A DNA stretch of 64,000 bases, taken from positions 62,001 through 126,000 of the forward strand of contig CAWCWA010000002.1 in assembly GCA_963799085.1 (NCBI GenBank), read 5' to 3'. The notes under the pieces are model-generated. The model searched no databases. It had not been told where the DNA came from and saw nothing but the letters and a program-made list of their open reading frames with translations. Of this stretch, positions 53,519-63,950 are shown piece after piece. The translations under genes were made by a program, and so were the position numbers. Source of the stretch: AP-15 sp963799085. GTDB taxonomy: Bacteria; Pseudomonadota; Alphaproteobacteria; ATCC43930; CGMCC-115725. Positions within the stretch are counted from its first letter, which is position 1. Every line of letters begins with the position of its first letter.

Positions 53519-54196
53519 TCAGCCCTCGCCGATCTCTTCGAGCGCCCGACGATCGAGCAGCGTGATCGAATGCGGGTCGACGGCAATGACCCCGCGTCGC
53601 CGCATGTCGGACAAGGTGCGGCTGACCGTCTCGATCGTCAGGCCGAGATAATCGCCGATATCGCAGCGCGACATCGGCAGCTCAATCCGCCGTGCCCCGT
53701 CATTCCGATCGGAGAGTTCGAGGAGGAAGGTGGCGACGCGCTCGCAGGCCGTCATGCGTCCGAGGATCAGGAGCCGGCCCTGGGCGGCGGCGAGGCTCTT
53801 CAGTGCGGCCTCGCGCAGCAGCCGCGCAATGCCGAAATTCTCGTCGGCCAGCCGCTCGGTCGCCAAGCGGGGAAAGCGCATGACAGTGACGTCGCCGACG
53901 GCCTCGGCAGAAAAACCGCGCTCGGGGTCGGGTTCGAGACCGAAGGCGTCGTCGGCAAAGCAGAAGGCTGCGATGTTGCGCCGCCCATCGGCCCGCAGCT
54001 TGCTGATGCGCACTGCGCCGGAGACGACCTTGCACCAGAAGCCGCCGTCGTCGCCTTGCGCATATATCGCCTGATTGCGGCAGAACCGCAGCCGGGACCC
54101 GATCCCTTCCAACGCGATCAGCGCATCGAGATGACCCGAGCGCGCCACGTCCGGGATATTTCGGAGCAAATTCAGCTGACTTGATTGCCGGTACAT
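53519..54196 (-). CDS. FixK-type Crp/Fnr transcription regulator
   Basis: 225 residues. cNMP-like beta-roll (RNQAIYAQGDDGGFWCKVVS, GAVRISKLRADGRRNIAAFC, FADDAFGLE) and a C-terminal winged HTH (LPMSRCDIGDYLGLTIETVS, RTLSDMRRRGVIAVDPHSI) with the E-SR recognition pattern of FNR/FixK proteins that bind TTGAT-N4-ATCAA. The N-terminal Cys cluster of FNR is missing, so oxygen sensing by an iron-sulfur cluster is unlikely. A perfect FNR/FixK box lies 100 bases upstream, suggesting self-control. It follows the FixJ-like gene's expected cascade. Confidence 0.9.
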   Translation of the reverse strand: MYRQSSQLNLLRNIPDVARSGHLDALIALEGIGSRLRFCRNQAIYAQGDDGGFWCKVVSGAVRISKLRADGRRNIAAFCFADDAFGLEPDPERGFSAEAVGDVTVMRFPRLATERLADENFGIARLLREAALKSLAAAQGRLLILGRMTACERVATFLLELSDRNDGARRIELPMSRCDIGDYLGLTIETVSRTLSDMRRRGVIAVDPHSITLLDRRALEEIGEG

Positions 54197-54296
54197 CGCA
54201 CCCCTCCAGCCCCGAGAATTGTCCGGGAGTGAGGATCGCGTGCGGCCGGGAGCGGCGATATTCGGTCTTGTACCTACGTAAAACTACCTATGGCGA

Positions 54297-54310
54297 TTGA
54301 TCGGAATCAA
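54297..54310. promoter_or_regulatory. FNR/FixK box
   Basis: TTGATCGGAATCAA, a perfect match to the TTGAT-N4-ATCAA operator. It lies between the divergent fixK-like gene (starting at 54196) and the gene at 54370, and could serve either or both. Position is about 60 bases before the ATG of the plus-strand gene. Confidence 0.85.
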
Positions 54311-54369
54311 ATCGCACCATCAATCGGTGCGACATGATGGGGTTCGTCCATTGCCGAGCAGGGCCCTCG

Positions 54370-54633
54370 ATGCCGAGCTATCGCGTGTGTTTCATCAATG
54401 AAATCCCCCGCAACGACAAGCTTTTCCGCTGCTGTCAGCGCTCGATCGTAGTCCGTTCGGCGGATAGCCCCGAAGAGGCGGCCGCGGAGGCGAAGAAGCG
54501 CTTTGCCGAACTTGAAGGGGTCGGCAATTGGCGTATTCATGCAAGCTTCGTCGAGGTGGAGCCGCTCGCATCCGAGCCGCGGGCGGCTTCTTCGCCGGGT
54601 TTGGCGAAAAGCGCCGGGCGCCGTCGGGTTTGA
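54370..54633 (+). CDS. Small protein of unknown function in the FixK-box unit
   Basis: 87 residues from ATG 54370. MPSYRVCFINEIPRNDKLFR is followed by CCQRSIVVRSADSPEEAAAE and AKKRFAELEGVGNWRIHASF. The mix of beta strand and helix suggests a small alpha/beta domain, with two adjacent cysteines. The tail is rich in Ser, Ala and Arg. It is followed after 11 bases by the CBS-domain gene. No family name is recalled; conserved placement in a microaerobic regulon is an inference from the operator. Confidence 0.6.
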   Translation: MPSYRVCFINEIPRNDKLFRCCQRSIVVRSADSPEEAAAEAKKRFAELEGVGNWRIHASFVEVEPLASEPRAASSPGLAKSAGRRRV

Positions 54634-54644
54634 GGGATGCACAG

Positions 54645-55061
54645 ATGAGAAAAATGGTCGACATCGTCCGCAATCAGGACCCGCTCGTCCTGCCGGCGAA
54701 TGCCACGGTAAAGGAAGCTTGCCAGCGCATGCGCGAGCGACGCGTCGGCGCGGTACTAGTGAGCGAGGACGGCGAGCGGCTTGCCGGCATCTTTACCGGG
54801 CGCGATGCCGTGCACCGCGTGCTAGCCGAGGGGAGGAGTGCTGCCCGCACCAGGCTTAGCGAAGTTATGACCAGCGATCCCATTGCGGTCTCGTCCGGCG
54901 AGGCGGCGATCGCCGCGCTGCGGCTGATGGAAGACGGCCGCTACCGTCATGTGCCGATCGTCGAGGAGGGCAAGATCATCGGGATCGTCTCGCGCTTCGA
55001 CTTCAGCGGTGCGGAATTGGACCGCCTCGACGAGGAGACCGGGCTCTGGGAGCGGATTTGA
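54645..55061 (+). CDS. Tandem CBS-domain protein
   Basis: 138 residues from ATG 54645, two CBS domains: IVRNQDPLVLPANATVKEAC, RVGAVLVSEDGERLAGIFTG, RDAVHRVLAEG, then RLSEVMTSDPIAVSSGEAAI, AALRLMEDGRYRHVPIVEEG and KIIGIVSRFDFSG. Such pairs bind adenine nucleotides and act as energy sensors. In rhizobia and relatives, CBS proteins of this size belong to microaerobic or stress regulons controlled by FixK. It is translationally coupled to the phosphoribosyltransferase (four-base overlap). Confidence 0.88.
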   Translation: MRKMVDIVRNQDPLVLPANATVKEACQRMRERRVGAVLVSEDGERLAGIFTGRDAVHRVLAEGRSAARTRLSEVMTSDPIAVSSGEAAIAALRLMEDGRYRHVPIVEEGKIIGIVSRFDFSGAELDRLDEETGLWERI

Positions 55062-55718
55062 CCGGTCTGGCGGATGCTATGAAATACGCCGATCGGGCTG
55101 CCGCCGGCCGCCGTCTCGGCCGCCGGCTGATGCATCTGAAGGAGAAGCAGCCTCTCGTCCTGGCCCTGCCGCGCGGCGGTGTGGCGGTCGGCTATGAGAT
55201 CGCGCGCCTACTTGCTGCGCCCCTCGACGTCGTGCTGGTGCGCAAGATCGGCGTCCCGTGGCAGCCCGAATTGGCCCTCGGCGCGGTGGCGGACGGCGCC
55301 CGGCCCGAGATCTTCATCGACCGGGAACTCGCCGACGGGCTCAGCATTCCTCAGAGTTATATCGAAGAGGAGACAGCGCGGCAGATCGCCGAGGTCGAAC
55401 GGCGCCGCAATATGTATTGCGGGAGGCGCGCACCAGCCGAGTTCGCCGGTCGTACGGCGATCGTGGTCGACGACGGTGTTGCCACCGGGGCGACGATGCG
55501 GGTGGCGCTGCGCTCGGCGCGGCGCCGGGGTCCGGCGCGCCTCGTCCTCGCCGTCCCGGTGGCCGCGCCCGATACCTTCGCCCGGCTCGCGGCGGAGGTC
55601 GACGAAGCGGTCGTGCCTGCAGCAGCCCAAGGATTTGGGCGCCATCGGCTTCTACTACCGCGACTTCCACCAGCTGAGCGACGAAGAGGTGATCGACCTC
55701 CTGACCCGCACCATCTGA
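55058..55718 (+). CDS. Phosphoribosyltransferase-family protein, one frameshift near the end
   Basis: The PRTase core is VLALPRGGVAVGYEIARLLA, APLDVVLVRKIGVPWQPELA, LGAVADGARPEIFIDRELAD and the PRPP-binding TAIVVDDGVATGATMRVALR. At about 55611-55613 an extra base diverts the frame; corrected, it ends LQQPKDLGAIGFYYRDFHQL then SDEEVIDLLTRTI at 55718. The start may be TTG 55058, overlapping the CBS stop, or ATG 55079. These PRTases of the Rv0571c/erythromycin-esterase-linked group commonly accompany stress or dormancy genes; nucleotide salvage is not established. Confidence 0.85.
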
Positions 55719-55725
55719 GCTTCTA

Positions 55726-56721
<996 letters not shown>

Positions 56722-56743
56722 TTCGGGGCTTTACCTTTATTGG

Positions 56744-57607
56744 CTATTGGCGCAGGCCGGCCCGGCGGCGCTGGATCAGCAGCACCCGCCACAGGGTCAG
56801 CCCGATCAACAGGAACGACACCGCCGTCGTGACGGTGCCGATCGCGAACAGGGTCGGCGAGGTGGCGCTCGAAATCAGCGCGTAGATTTCGAGCGGCAGT
56901 GTGTTGCGGTCGCCGATGACCAGGGTCGTGCGGGCGTATTCGTCATAGGAGAGGGTGAAGGCGCCCATCGCCACGCCGATCACTCCCGGCAGCAGGATCG
57001 GCAGCGTGACGTAGCGAAGGCGCTGCCAGGGGCTGGCCCCGAGATCGTTCGCCGCCTCCTCGTAGGAGCGGTTGAAGCGGTTGACGACGGCGAACATCGC
57101 GAAGAGCCCGAACGGCAGGGTCCAGGTCAATTGCGCGCCGAGAGCCGAGGTGAAGAGGCTCGTCTTCAGGTCCAATGTCGTGAAACCGAGCCCGATGCCG
57201 AAACCGACCAAGAGGCTCGGCATGACGAGGCTCGCCACGGCCAGGTAGAACAGCAGGCCCGAGCCCGGAAAGCGGCGGCGGAAGGCGAGCCCGGCGGCGA
57301 CCGATATCGCCACCGTCAACAGGCTGACCACCGAGGCGAGTGCTATCGAGCGGCCGAACGAGGCCGGGATGTTGGCCATCTGGCCGGGCTTGACGATGTC
57401 GGCAAACCAGTCGAGCGACATGCCGACCATCGGGAAGGTGACGCCGCCGTTCGGTCCCTGGAACGACAGCACGTACATCACCAGCATCGGGCCGTAGAGA
57501 AACAGCAGGAAGAGCCCGAACAGCGTCGCCAGCGCGTAGAAGGTCCAGGGCCGCCCGACGCCGGCGCCGGATTGATAGCTCTGCCCGCCGATCATCATCG
57601 CGCGCAT
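56744..57607 (-). CDS. ABC transporter permease, PotC-like
   Basis: 287 residues from ATG 57607 with six predicted membrane segments (FYALATLFGLFLLFLYGPML, ASVVSLLTVAISVAAGLAFR, LLFYLAVASLVMPSLLVGFG and so on) and the EAA loop SYEEAANDLGASPWQRLRYV, TLPILLPGVIG. It starts six bases after the stop of the other permease. The pair gives the usual PotB-PotC heterodimer. Confidence 0.92.
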   Translation of the reverse strand: MRAMMIGGQSYQSGAGVGRPWTFYALATLFGLFLLFLYGPMLVMYVLSFQGPNGGVTFPMVGMSLDWFADIVKPGQMANIPASFGRSIALASVVSLLTVAISVAAGLAFRRRFPGSGLLFYLAVASLVMPSLLVGFGIGLGFTTLDLKTSLFTSALGAQLTWTLPFGLFAMFAVVNRFNRSYEEAANDLGASPWQRLRYVTLPILLPGVIGVAMGAFTLSYDEYARTTLVIGDRNTLPLEIYALISSATSPTLFAIGTVTTAVSFLLIGLTLWRVLLIQRRRAGLRQ

Positions 57608-57612
57608 GCCCG

Positions 57613-58536
57613 CTATTTCACCAGTTCCTTGCGCACGTCGACGACCCGCATCATCAGCGCCACGAAGATCGCGACAAAGGCGACCAGCACGACGGCGCTG
57701 GCTGCGGCCGGCGGGTATTGCATCGCCTGGATTTCGGTCGCCAGTTGCGAGACGATCGAGGCGCTCTGCCCGCCGCTCATCGCCTTGACGACGAAGAAAT
57801 CGCCCATGACCTGGGTAAAGACCAGGATCGAGCCCAGCGCTATTCCGGTCTTCGACAGCGGGATGATGATCTCGACCATGATCTGCCAGCGGCTGGCGCC
57901 GGCGTCGCGCGCCGCCTCGATCAGCGCCGGGTCGATCTTGGCCAGCGAATTGGCGATCGGCCCGACCATCAGGAGCGTGAACAGATTGATGTAGGTGATG
58001 CACACGGCGAAGCTTGAAAACAGCAGGAAATCCAACGGCTGCGAGGTCAGGCCGAGGCCCATCACGATCTGGTTGAAGGCGCCGTTGCGGCCGAGAAACG
58101 GGATCCAGGCGATCGTGCGGATGATGCCCGAGGTCCAGAACGGGATCGCGCAGAGCAGGAAGAAGAGCGTCCGCACGGCGGCGCTGCGGATATGGAAGAT
58201 CAGGAAATGCGCGATGTTGAAGCCGAGGAAGAGCGTGACCGCCCAGACGATGATCGCGAAAGTCAGCGAACTGACATAGACCCGGATCGTCGCCGGCGTC
58301 GTCAGGAGATCGCGGTAATTGTCGAGGATGAAGGCCGGATAGATGCCGACGCGGTCGTAGTCGAAAAAGCTGACGACGACGAAGAGGACCGTCGGCAGCG
58401 CGAAGAGCACGATCAGGATCAGCGCCAGCGGGCTGACCTGGATCCACGAGACGAGCCAGGGCGCCAGCCGCCGCCGCGACCAGGCCAGGGAGCGAGGCCG
58501 CGGCAGTGCTGCGACGGTCTGCGACAATAGCGTCAT
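57613..58536 (-). CDS. ABC transporter permease, PotB-like
   Basis: 307 residues from ATG 58536, overlapping the binding-protein stop by four bases. Membrane segments include LALILIVLFALPTVLFVVVS, TFAIIVWAVTLFLGFNIAHF, TLFFLLCAIPFWTSGIIRTI and AVVLVAFVAIFVALMMRVVD; the EAA loop is ALIEAARDAGASRWQIMVEI, IIPLSKTGIALG. WTSGIIRTIAWIPFLGRNG is typical of PotB/FbpB proteins. Second gene of the polyamine-type system. Confidence 0.92.
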   Translation of the reverse strand: MTLLSQTVAALPRPRSLAWSRRRLAPWLVSWIQVSPLALILIVLFALPTVLFVVVSFFDYDRVGIYPAFILDNYRDLLTTPATIRVYVSSLTFAIIVWAVTLFLGFNIAHFLIFHIRSAAVRTLFFLLCAIPFWTSGIIRTIAWIPFLGRNGAFNQIVMGLGLTSQPLDFLLFSSFAVCITYINLFTLLMVGPIANSLAKIDPALIEAARDAGASRWQIMVEIIIPLSKTGIALGSILVFTQVMGDFFVVKAMSGGQSASIVSQLATEIQAMQYPPAAASAVVLVAFVAIFVALMMRVVDVRKELVK

Positions 58537-59848
58537 GAAGTGATGAACTCGTTCCAGCGCCGGGTCAGATACCGGTCCTCGTCCATGACCGAGTTCCATA
58601 CGGCAATGTTGCCCAACCGGTCCCAGAACGCGCCGCCGTCGCGCACGCCGCCCTCCTTCTCCATCAGCTTGCCAAAGGGATCGATGATGTCGGTGGCGGC
58701 GGGCTTGCCGCCGTACCAGTAATCCCACTCGGCCTGGGTCAGGAATTTCTTGGCGTTCTCCGGCACCGACGAGTAATAGCCCTCGCGCGCGATAAAGGCG
58801 CCCTGGATAGCCGGAAGTGTACCAGTTCATGTATTCGTAGAAGCAATCGAGCTTGAGCCCGCTCAGATGCTTCATCGGCGCCATCGTGTAGCCCCAGCCG
58901 CGGAAGCCCTTCCTTCAACGGCTGATAGACGCAGGGGATGCCGCGGGTCTTGACCGCGGTGACGGCCGGCGACCACATCGACTGGATCACCACTTCGCCC
59001 GACGCCATCAGGTTGACCGACTGGTCGAAGGTGCTCCAGAACGAGCGGAACTGCCCCGCCTTCTTGATGTCCATCATGACCTTGATCGTCTTGTCGATCT
59101 CGTCGCGGGTCATGTTGCCCTTGTTGCCGTATTTGATGTCGCCGCGCGATTCCAGCGCCAGCGCCACATCGATGATCCCGACCGTCGGCTGGTCCTGCAG
59201 AGCCGCCTTGCCCTTGAATTCGGGATTGATCAGGTCGGCCCAGCTTGAAATCGGCCGCTCGACGAGGTCGGGGCGAACGCCCAGCGTGTCGGCGTTGGTG
59301 ATCGTCGGGATGCCGGTCAGCCATTCGGTCTGGCCGTCGGCGAATTTCTGGCCGGTGGCGTCGGTGGCGTAGAGCACGCTGTAGGGCGAGACCCCCTGTT
59401 TCGACACCTCGCGGCCGTCGGGATATTTGCCCTTGGTGAAAGTCGGGAGCGTCTGGTCCAAATATTTGTATTTGGCGAGCGGGATTGCCTGCAGCACGTT
59501 GCGGCCGACCAGATACTTCATGAAGGTGATGCTGACGTCGCCGACATCGATGGCATTCGACTGCGACAGAAACCGGTTCAACAGATCGACGTTCTCGGTC
59601 GCCTGCATCTTGATCATGAAGCCGAGATCCTTGGTCGCCTGCTCGGCGATTTTCGGGATCGCGGCGACCGGCGGGCCGGCGTGCAGAAGGGTCACGTCCT
59701 TGATCTCCTGCGCCCAGATCGTCGGAAAGCCGGAGAGCGCTCCCGAGCCCGCCACCACCCCGGCCAATGCCGAGGCGCCGCGCAGCACCTGCCGCCGTGA
59801 GATCCCCTGCGTCCTGTTCTCGGTCATCATGCTCGTCCTTTTGCTCAA
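58533..59848 (-). CDS. Tat-exported ABC substrate-binding protein, two frameshifts
   Basis: A twin-arginine signal is visible (SRRQVLRGASALAGVVAGSG). The body follows PotD/iron-type binding proteins: AEQATKDLGFMIKMQATENV, DVGDVSITFMKYLVGRNVLQ, DTLGVRPDLVERPISSWADL, INPEFKGKAALQDQPTVGII and ASGEVVIQSMWSPAVTAVKT. Frame changes occur near 58909-58915 and near 58808-58815; read across them the C-terminus is GWGYTMAPMKHLSGLKLDCF, YEYMNWYTSG, AFIAREGYYSSVPENAKKF and ends DEDRYLTRRWNEFITS. Start ATG 59848 overlaps the rutA stop by four bases. Probably a pyrimidine or derivative binder. Confidence 0.85.
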
Positions 59849-60927
59849 GCGGCCTGGCGCATGCCGTCGCGGCTGCGCATCAACGGCAGGATCCGCGTCC
59901 CGAACTGCTCCATGCCGATCACGAAATCGTCGAAGGTCAGCATCACGCCGCGCACGCCCGGCACCGCCGCCATCTCGTCGAGCATCCGCGCCACCGAGGC
60001 GTAGGAGCCGACAAAGACGCCCTGATTGGTCGGCAATTTCTCGATGCCGAGCGTGCGGCGCCGGTTCGGCTGCGCGTAAGGGTCGCGGCTTGGATCATCC
60101 TCGGCCTGCGCATCGCGCCAGGCCAATGCCTCGAGATCGGTGCCGGCCTTGTAATGTTCCCATTTCGCCATTGCCGCGGCGTCGGTCTCGTCGGCGATCA
60201 CCATCTGCAGGATCAAGGCGCCGCAATCGCGCCCGGTCTCTTCATTGGCCGCGACGAGGCGCGCCACGCTGGCGGCCACGGCGGTCGGCTGGTTGACGCC
60301 GCCGCCGGTGCAGAAATTGTATTCGGCGTATTGCGCGGCAAAGCGGGTGCCGGCGTCGCTCTGCGCGGCGCAGATGATCGGGATCTCGCCGGTCGGCAGC
60401 GGCAGACAGCGGCAATCGTCCATCGTAAAGAAATCGCCCTTCAGGTCGGAGCGCCCGGTCTCCCACAATTCGCGCATGATCGTCACGTATTCGGCGCAGT
60501 AGTCGTAGCGGCGGCGGTAATGCTCGCTGCCCGGCCAGATCCCCATCTGCGTGTATTCGCGCCGCTGCCAGCCGGAGATGATATTGATGCCGAACCGGCC
60601 GTGCGAAATCGAATCGATCGTCACCGCCATGCGCGCGGTGAAGGGTGGCGGCATCGTCAACACGGCGCAGGTGGCGAAGAGGCGGATGCGGCTCGTCACC
60701 GCCGCCAGTCCCGCCATCAGCGTGAAGGATTCGAGATTGTAGTCCCAGAACTGCGACGGGCCGCCGAAGCCGTGCAATTTGATCATCGACAGGGCAAAAT
60801 CAAAGCCGAAACGCTCGGCCTTCTGCACCACTTCGCGATTGAGATCGAAGCTCGGCCGGTATTGCGGCGAGGTCGTCGAGATCAGCCAGCCATTGTTGCC
60901 GATCGGAATGAAGACACCAAGTTCCAT
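59845..60927 (-). CDS. rutA: Pyrimidine monooxygenase RutA
   Basis: RutA is an FMN-dependent enzyme that opens the uracil ring between N3 and C4. The chain MELGVFIPIGNNGWLISTTS, LNREVVQKAERFGFDFALSM, IKLHGFGGPSQFWDYNLESF, TLMAGLAAVTSRIRLFATCA, ARMAVTIDSISHGRFGINII, FTMDDCRCLPLPTGEIPIIC and LVIADETDAAAMAKWEHYKA follows E. coli RutA closely. Start ATG 60927 is chosen by homology; the frame is open to 61020. First gene of the operon with a polyamine-type ABC transporter; rutB-F are not in the window. Confidence 0.93.
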   Translation of the reverse strand: MELGVFIPIGNNGWLISTTSPQYRPSFDLNREVVQKAERFGFDFALSMIKLHGFGGPSQFWDYNLESFTLMAGLAAVTSRIRLFATCAVLTMPPPFTARMAVTIDSISHGRFGINIISGWQRREYTQMGIWPGSEHYRRRYDYCAEYVTIMRELWETGRSDLKGDFFTMDDCRCLPLPTGEIPIICAAQSDAGTRFAAQYAEYNFCTGGGVNQPTAVAASVARLVAANEETGRDCGALILQMVIADETDAAAMAKWEHYKAGTDLEALAWRDAQAEDDPSRDPYAQPNRRRTLGIEKLPTNQGVFVGSYASVARMLDEMAAVPGVRGVMLTFDDFVIGMEQFGTRILPLMRSRDGMRQAA

Positions 60928-61107
60928 GCGCCCGCTCAGACTCCGGATTGGTTGCTTCCGGCATTCCTCCGCAGCGCCCTGCTTCTGTTGTTGCGGTGCC
61001 CGCGGCAAACCCGGTGCCAATCGCCGACGGCGGGGAATCGAGGGTTTTCCGGCAGCCGTCGCCGCGAGCCTGCCTGCAATCGGTGCAGCGGCTGCACCCG
61101 ATGGGGT

Positions 61108-62127
61108 TCAGGCGACGGTCGCCGGCTCCGCCGCCTGCGCGGTTACGGGATAGTGGCAGGCGACTTCGTGGTCCCCGCCCAGCGCCTGCAATTCCGGCAT
61201 TACCGTCGCGCAGCGGGCTTCGCCCTTCGGACAGCGCCCATAGAACCGGCAGGTGCCCGGGTCCGGGTCGATCGGGCTGCGCGGCTCGCCGCTCAAACGC
61301 AGACGCTTGACCCCGCGCCGGTCGAGAGATGGGATCGCGGCGATCAGGGCCTGCGTATAGGGGTGCGCCGGACGGCCGAAGACCTCCTCGACCGGCCCGC
61401 TCTCGACGATCTTGCCGAGATACATGACGAGCACCCGGTCGCACAACAACCGGACGACGTTGAGGTCATGGCTGACAAAGAGATAGCTCATGCCGAGCCG
61501 CTGCTTCAGCCCATCGAGGAGTTGCAGGATCACGACCTGCACCGAAACATCGAGTGCTGCCGTCGGCTCGTCGAGGATCAGCAGCCGCGGCTCGACCGCG
61601 ACCGCGCGGGCAATGCCGACGCGCGCCTTCTGCCCGCCCGACAATTGATGCGGGAAGCGGCTCAACAGCTCGTCGCCGAGTCCGGCCAGCCCCGCCGCCT
61701 CGCGCACCCGCCCCGTGAGCTCGGCGCCGTGCAACGGTGTCAGCCGGCGCAGCGGGTCGGCGATCGCCTGAGACGCGGTATAGCGTGGGTTGAGGCTCTC
61801 GCCCGCATCCTGGAACACCATCTGGATCAGCGCGCGTTCCTTGAGCCGGGCGAAACGGCGGGCCGGGATCGTCCCGAGTTCGCGCCGGCAAACCGGATGC
61901 TGCCCTCGGTCGGGTCGAGCAGCCGGGTCACCAGCCGCACGAGGGTCGACTTGCCGCAGCCCGACTCGCCGACGAGGCCCACCGTCTCGCCCGGCATGAT
62001 CGAGAACGAGACATTGTCGACGGCATGGAGCCAGCTTTTGCTCGGCCCGGCGCCACCAATGCGAGGCGCCGCGCTTGACCGCAAAGAGCCGGCTCAGCCC
62101 TTGGACCTCGAGGATTGGCTCGGTCAT
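61108..62127 (-). CDS. OppF/DppF-type ABC transporter ATPase, two frameshifts
   Basis: Begins MTEPILEVQGLSRLFAVKRG at 62127 and ends at 61108. Across frame changes near 62045 and 61885 it carries LHAVDNVSFSIMPGETVGLV, GESGCGKSTLVRLVTRLLDP (Walker A), the linker MVFQDAGESLNPRYTASQAI, HQLSGGQKARVGIARAVAVE (signature), LLILDEPTAALDVSVQVVIL (Walker B) and the OppF/DppF C-terminus GRPAHPYTQALIAAIPSLDR, RCPKGEARCATVMPEL. One of two ATPases of a peptide/opine-type importer; start overlaps the end of the OppD gene. Confidence 0.88.
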   Translation of the reverse strand: MTEPILEVQGLSRLFAVKRGASHWWRRAEQKLAPCRRQCLVLDHAGRDGGPRRRVGLRQVDPRAAGDPAARPDRGQHPVCRRELGTIPARRFARLKERALIQMVFQDAGESLNPRYTASQAIADPLRRLTPLHGAELTGRVREAAGLAGLGDELLSRFPHQLSGGQKARVGIARAVAVEPRLLILDEPTAALDVSVQVVILQLLDGLKQRLGMSYLFVSHDLNVVRLLCDRVLVMYLGKIVESGPVEEVFGRPAHPYTQALIAAIPSLDRRGVKRLRLSGEPRSPIDPDPGTCRFYGRCPKGEARCATVMPELQALGGDHEVACHYPVTAQAAEPATVA

Positions 62128-63104
62128 AGCGGCTGCCAGCAGGCGACATCGTGGCTCGATGCCGATGCTGCGCAGCGGCAGCGGGCCGTCGCATTCCGCC
62201 GCGTAGCGCTCGCACCTGGCGCTGTAGCGGCAGGCTGGCAGGTCGGCGCGGCGGACATCGGGCAGATTGCCGGGGATCGCCGCCAGATCGGCGAGCCTGG
62301 TGTCGGGCGCCGGTGTGGCGGCGAGGAGCTTCGCGGTATAGGGATGGCGCGGGTGGCGAAGAGGTCGGCGGCCGGCGCGCTTTCGACGACATGCCCGGCA
62401 TGCATCACGACGATCCGGTCGGCAGTATTCGCCGGCGAGCGCCAGGTCGTGGGTGATCAGGATCGTCGCCATCCGCGCCGCACCCGCGAGTTCGGCGAGA
62501 AGGTCCATCACCACCGCCTGCGTCGTCACGTCGAGGCCGGTCGTCGGCTCGTCGGCGATCAGCAATGACGGCGAGCAGGCGAGCGCCATCGCGATCGTCA
62601 CCCGCTGGCACATGCCGCCGGACAATTCGAACGGATAGGCCGCCGCCCGCCGTTTCGGGTCGGGAATGCCGACCTTGGCCAGCATCTCGACCGCCTTTTC
62701 CGGCGCCTGGGCGCGCGGGATATTGGCGTGGCGCAGCAGCACGTCCGCCAATTGCTTGCCGACCGGGCGGATCGGGTTCAAGGCACCGCGCGGGTTCTGT
62801 GAGATCAGCGATACTTCGCGTCCGCGCATCTCGGCGAGCGTCTTTTCGCCGGCGGTCGAGCATGTCGAGCCCGCCGAAGACGATGCGCGCCCGAGGTGAC
62901 CCGTGCCGCCGGATCGAGGAGGCCGAGGAGCGCATAGGCGGTGACGGATTTTCCCGATCCGCTCTCGCCGACCAATGCCACGGTCTCGCCGCGGCCGACC
63001 GTGAAGCCGACCTTTTCGAGCGCGTGCACGACACCGCTGCGGGTGCGGAATTCGACCGAAAGATCGGTGACAGTAAGGAGTGCTGGCGCCGGGGCCGCGT
63101 TCAT
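62124..63104 (-). CDS. OppD/DppD-type ABC transporter ATPase, multiply frameshifted
   Basis: Starts MNAAPAPALLTVTDLSVEFR at 63104 with Walker A VALVGESGSGKSVTAYALLG; then frames change near 62890, 62860, 62425, 62355 and 62165. The segments EVSLISQNPRGALNPIRPVG, YPFELSGGMCQRVTIAMALA, LLIADEPTTGLDVTTQAVVM, ILITHDLALAGEYADRIVVM, HAGHVVESAPAADLFATPRH and a C-terminal HDVACWQPL are recovered. The density of single-base breaks here is the highest in the window and points to sequence error at the contig's edge. It lies after OppC with an ATGA overlap. Confidence 0.82.
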
Positions 63105-63950
63105 GTCCGCCGCCGCGGGTCGATCAGGTCGCGCAGCCCGTCGCCCAGAAGATTGAAGCAGAACACCGCCAGCATCAGCGCCAGCCCCGGAGAAGAGCGC
63201 CACCCACCATTCGCCCGAGATGATGTTGCTGGCGCCCTCGGCGACCATGATCCCCCATTCGGGCGTCGGCGGGCTGATGCCGAGGCCGATGAACGACAGC
63301 CCAGCCGCGTTCAGGATCGCATAGCCCATGTCAATGACATCTGCACCGCCAGGATCGGCAGCGCATTGGGCATGATCTGCGTGGAGAGGATGCGGTATTC
63401 GCCGTTGCCGCCGAGCCGTGCAGCTTCGATAAAGCCCGCCTCGCGCCGCACACTCGCCTCGTTGCGGGCGACGCGGGCATAGAGCGGCATATTGATGATC
63501 GCCGTCGCATAGACGATGTTGGCGACGGTGTTGCCCAGGGCCGCAACGATCCCCATCGCCAATACGAACAGCGGGAAGGCCATGATCGTGTCGGCGGCGC
63601 GGCCGACGAGGCGGTCGGTCCAGCCGCCGAAATAGCCTGCCGCGAGCCCGGCGACCGCCCCGATCGCAAACGACAGGACGACGGCGGCGAAGGCGATGCC
63701 CGAGATCGAGCCTGCGTCGCGGCGACGATGCGGCTGAAAATGTCGCGGCCGAGGGCGTCGGTGCCGAACCAATGGGCGGCCGAGGGCGGCGTAAGCGCGT
63801 GCATCGCGTCGGTCGCTAGCGGATCGTAGGGCTCGATCCACGGCCCGAATACCGCCAGCGCCACGAGGAGGACGAAGAGCGCGAAAGCGATGACGGTCAC
63901 CAGGTTCTCGCCCAGCACGTAGCGGCAGTTGACGCAGCAACGCCGGTCAT
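63101..63950 (-). CDS. OppC/DppC-type ABC transporter permease, frameshifted
   Basis: Starts MTGVAA at 63950 (ATGA overlap with the preceding OppB). Across breaks near 63925, 63715, 63330 and 63190 it reads LGENLVTVIAFALFVLLVAL, HWFGTDALGRDIFSRIVAAT, GISGIAFAAVVLSFAIGAVA-type segments, RVARNEASVRREAGFIEAAR, LGGNGEYRILSTQIMPNALP, and the end GLSFIGLGISPPTPEWGIMV, FNLLGDGLRDLIDPRRRT. The HxFGTDxLGRDxxSR motif is diagnostic for OppC/DppC. Third gene of the importer. Confidence 0.85.

Noticed and set aside
59767..62568. A 933-codon plus-strand open frame
   Set aside because: Antisense to rutA and the opp ATPases; no family recognisable and low-complexity residues dominate.
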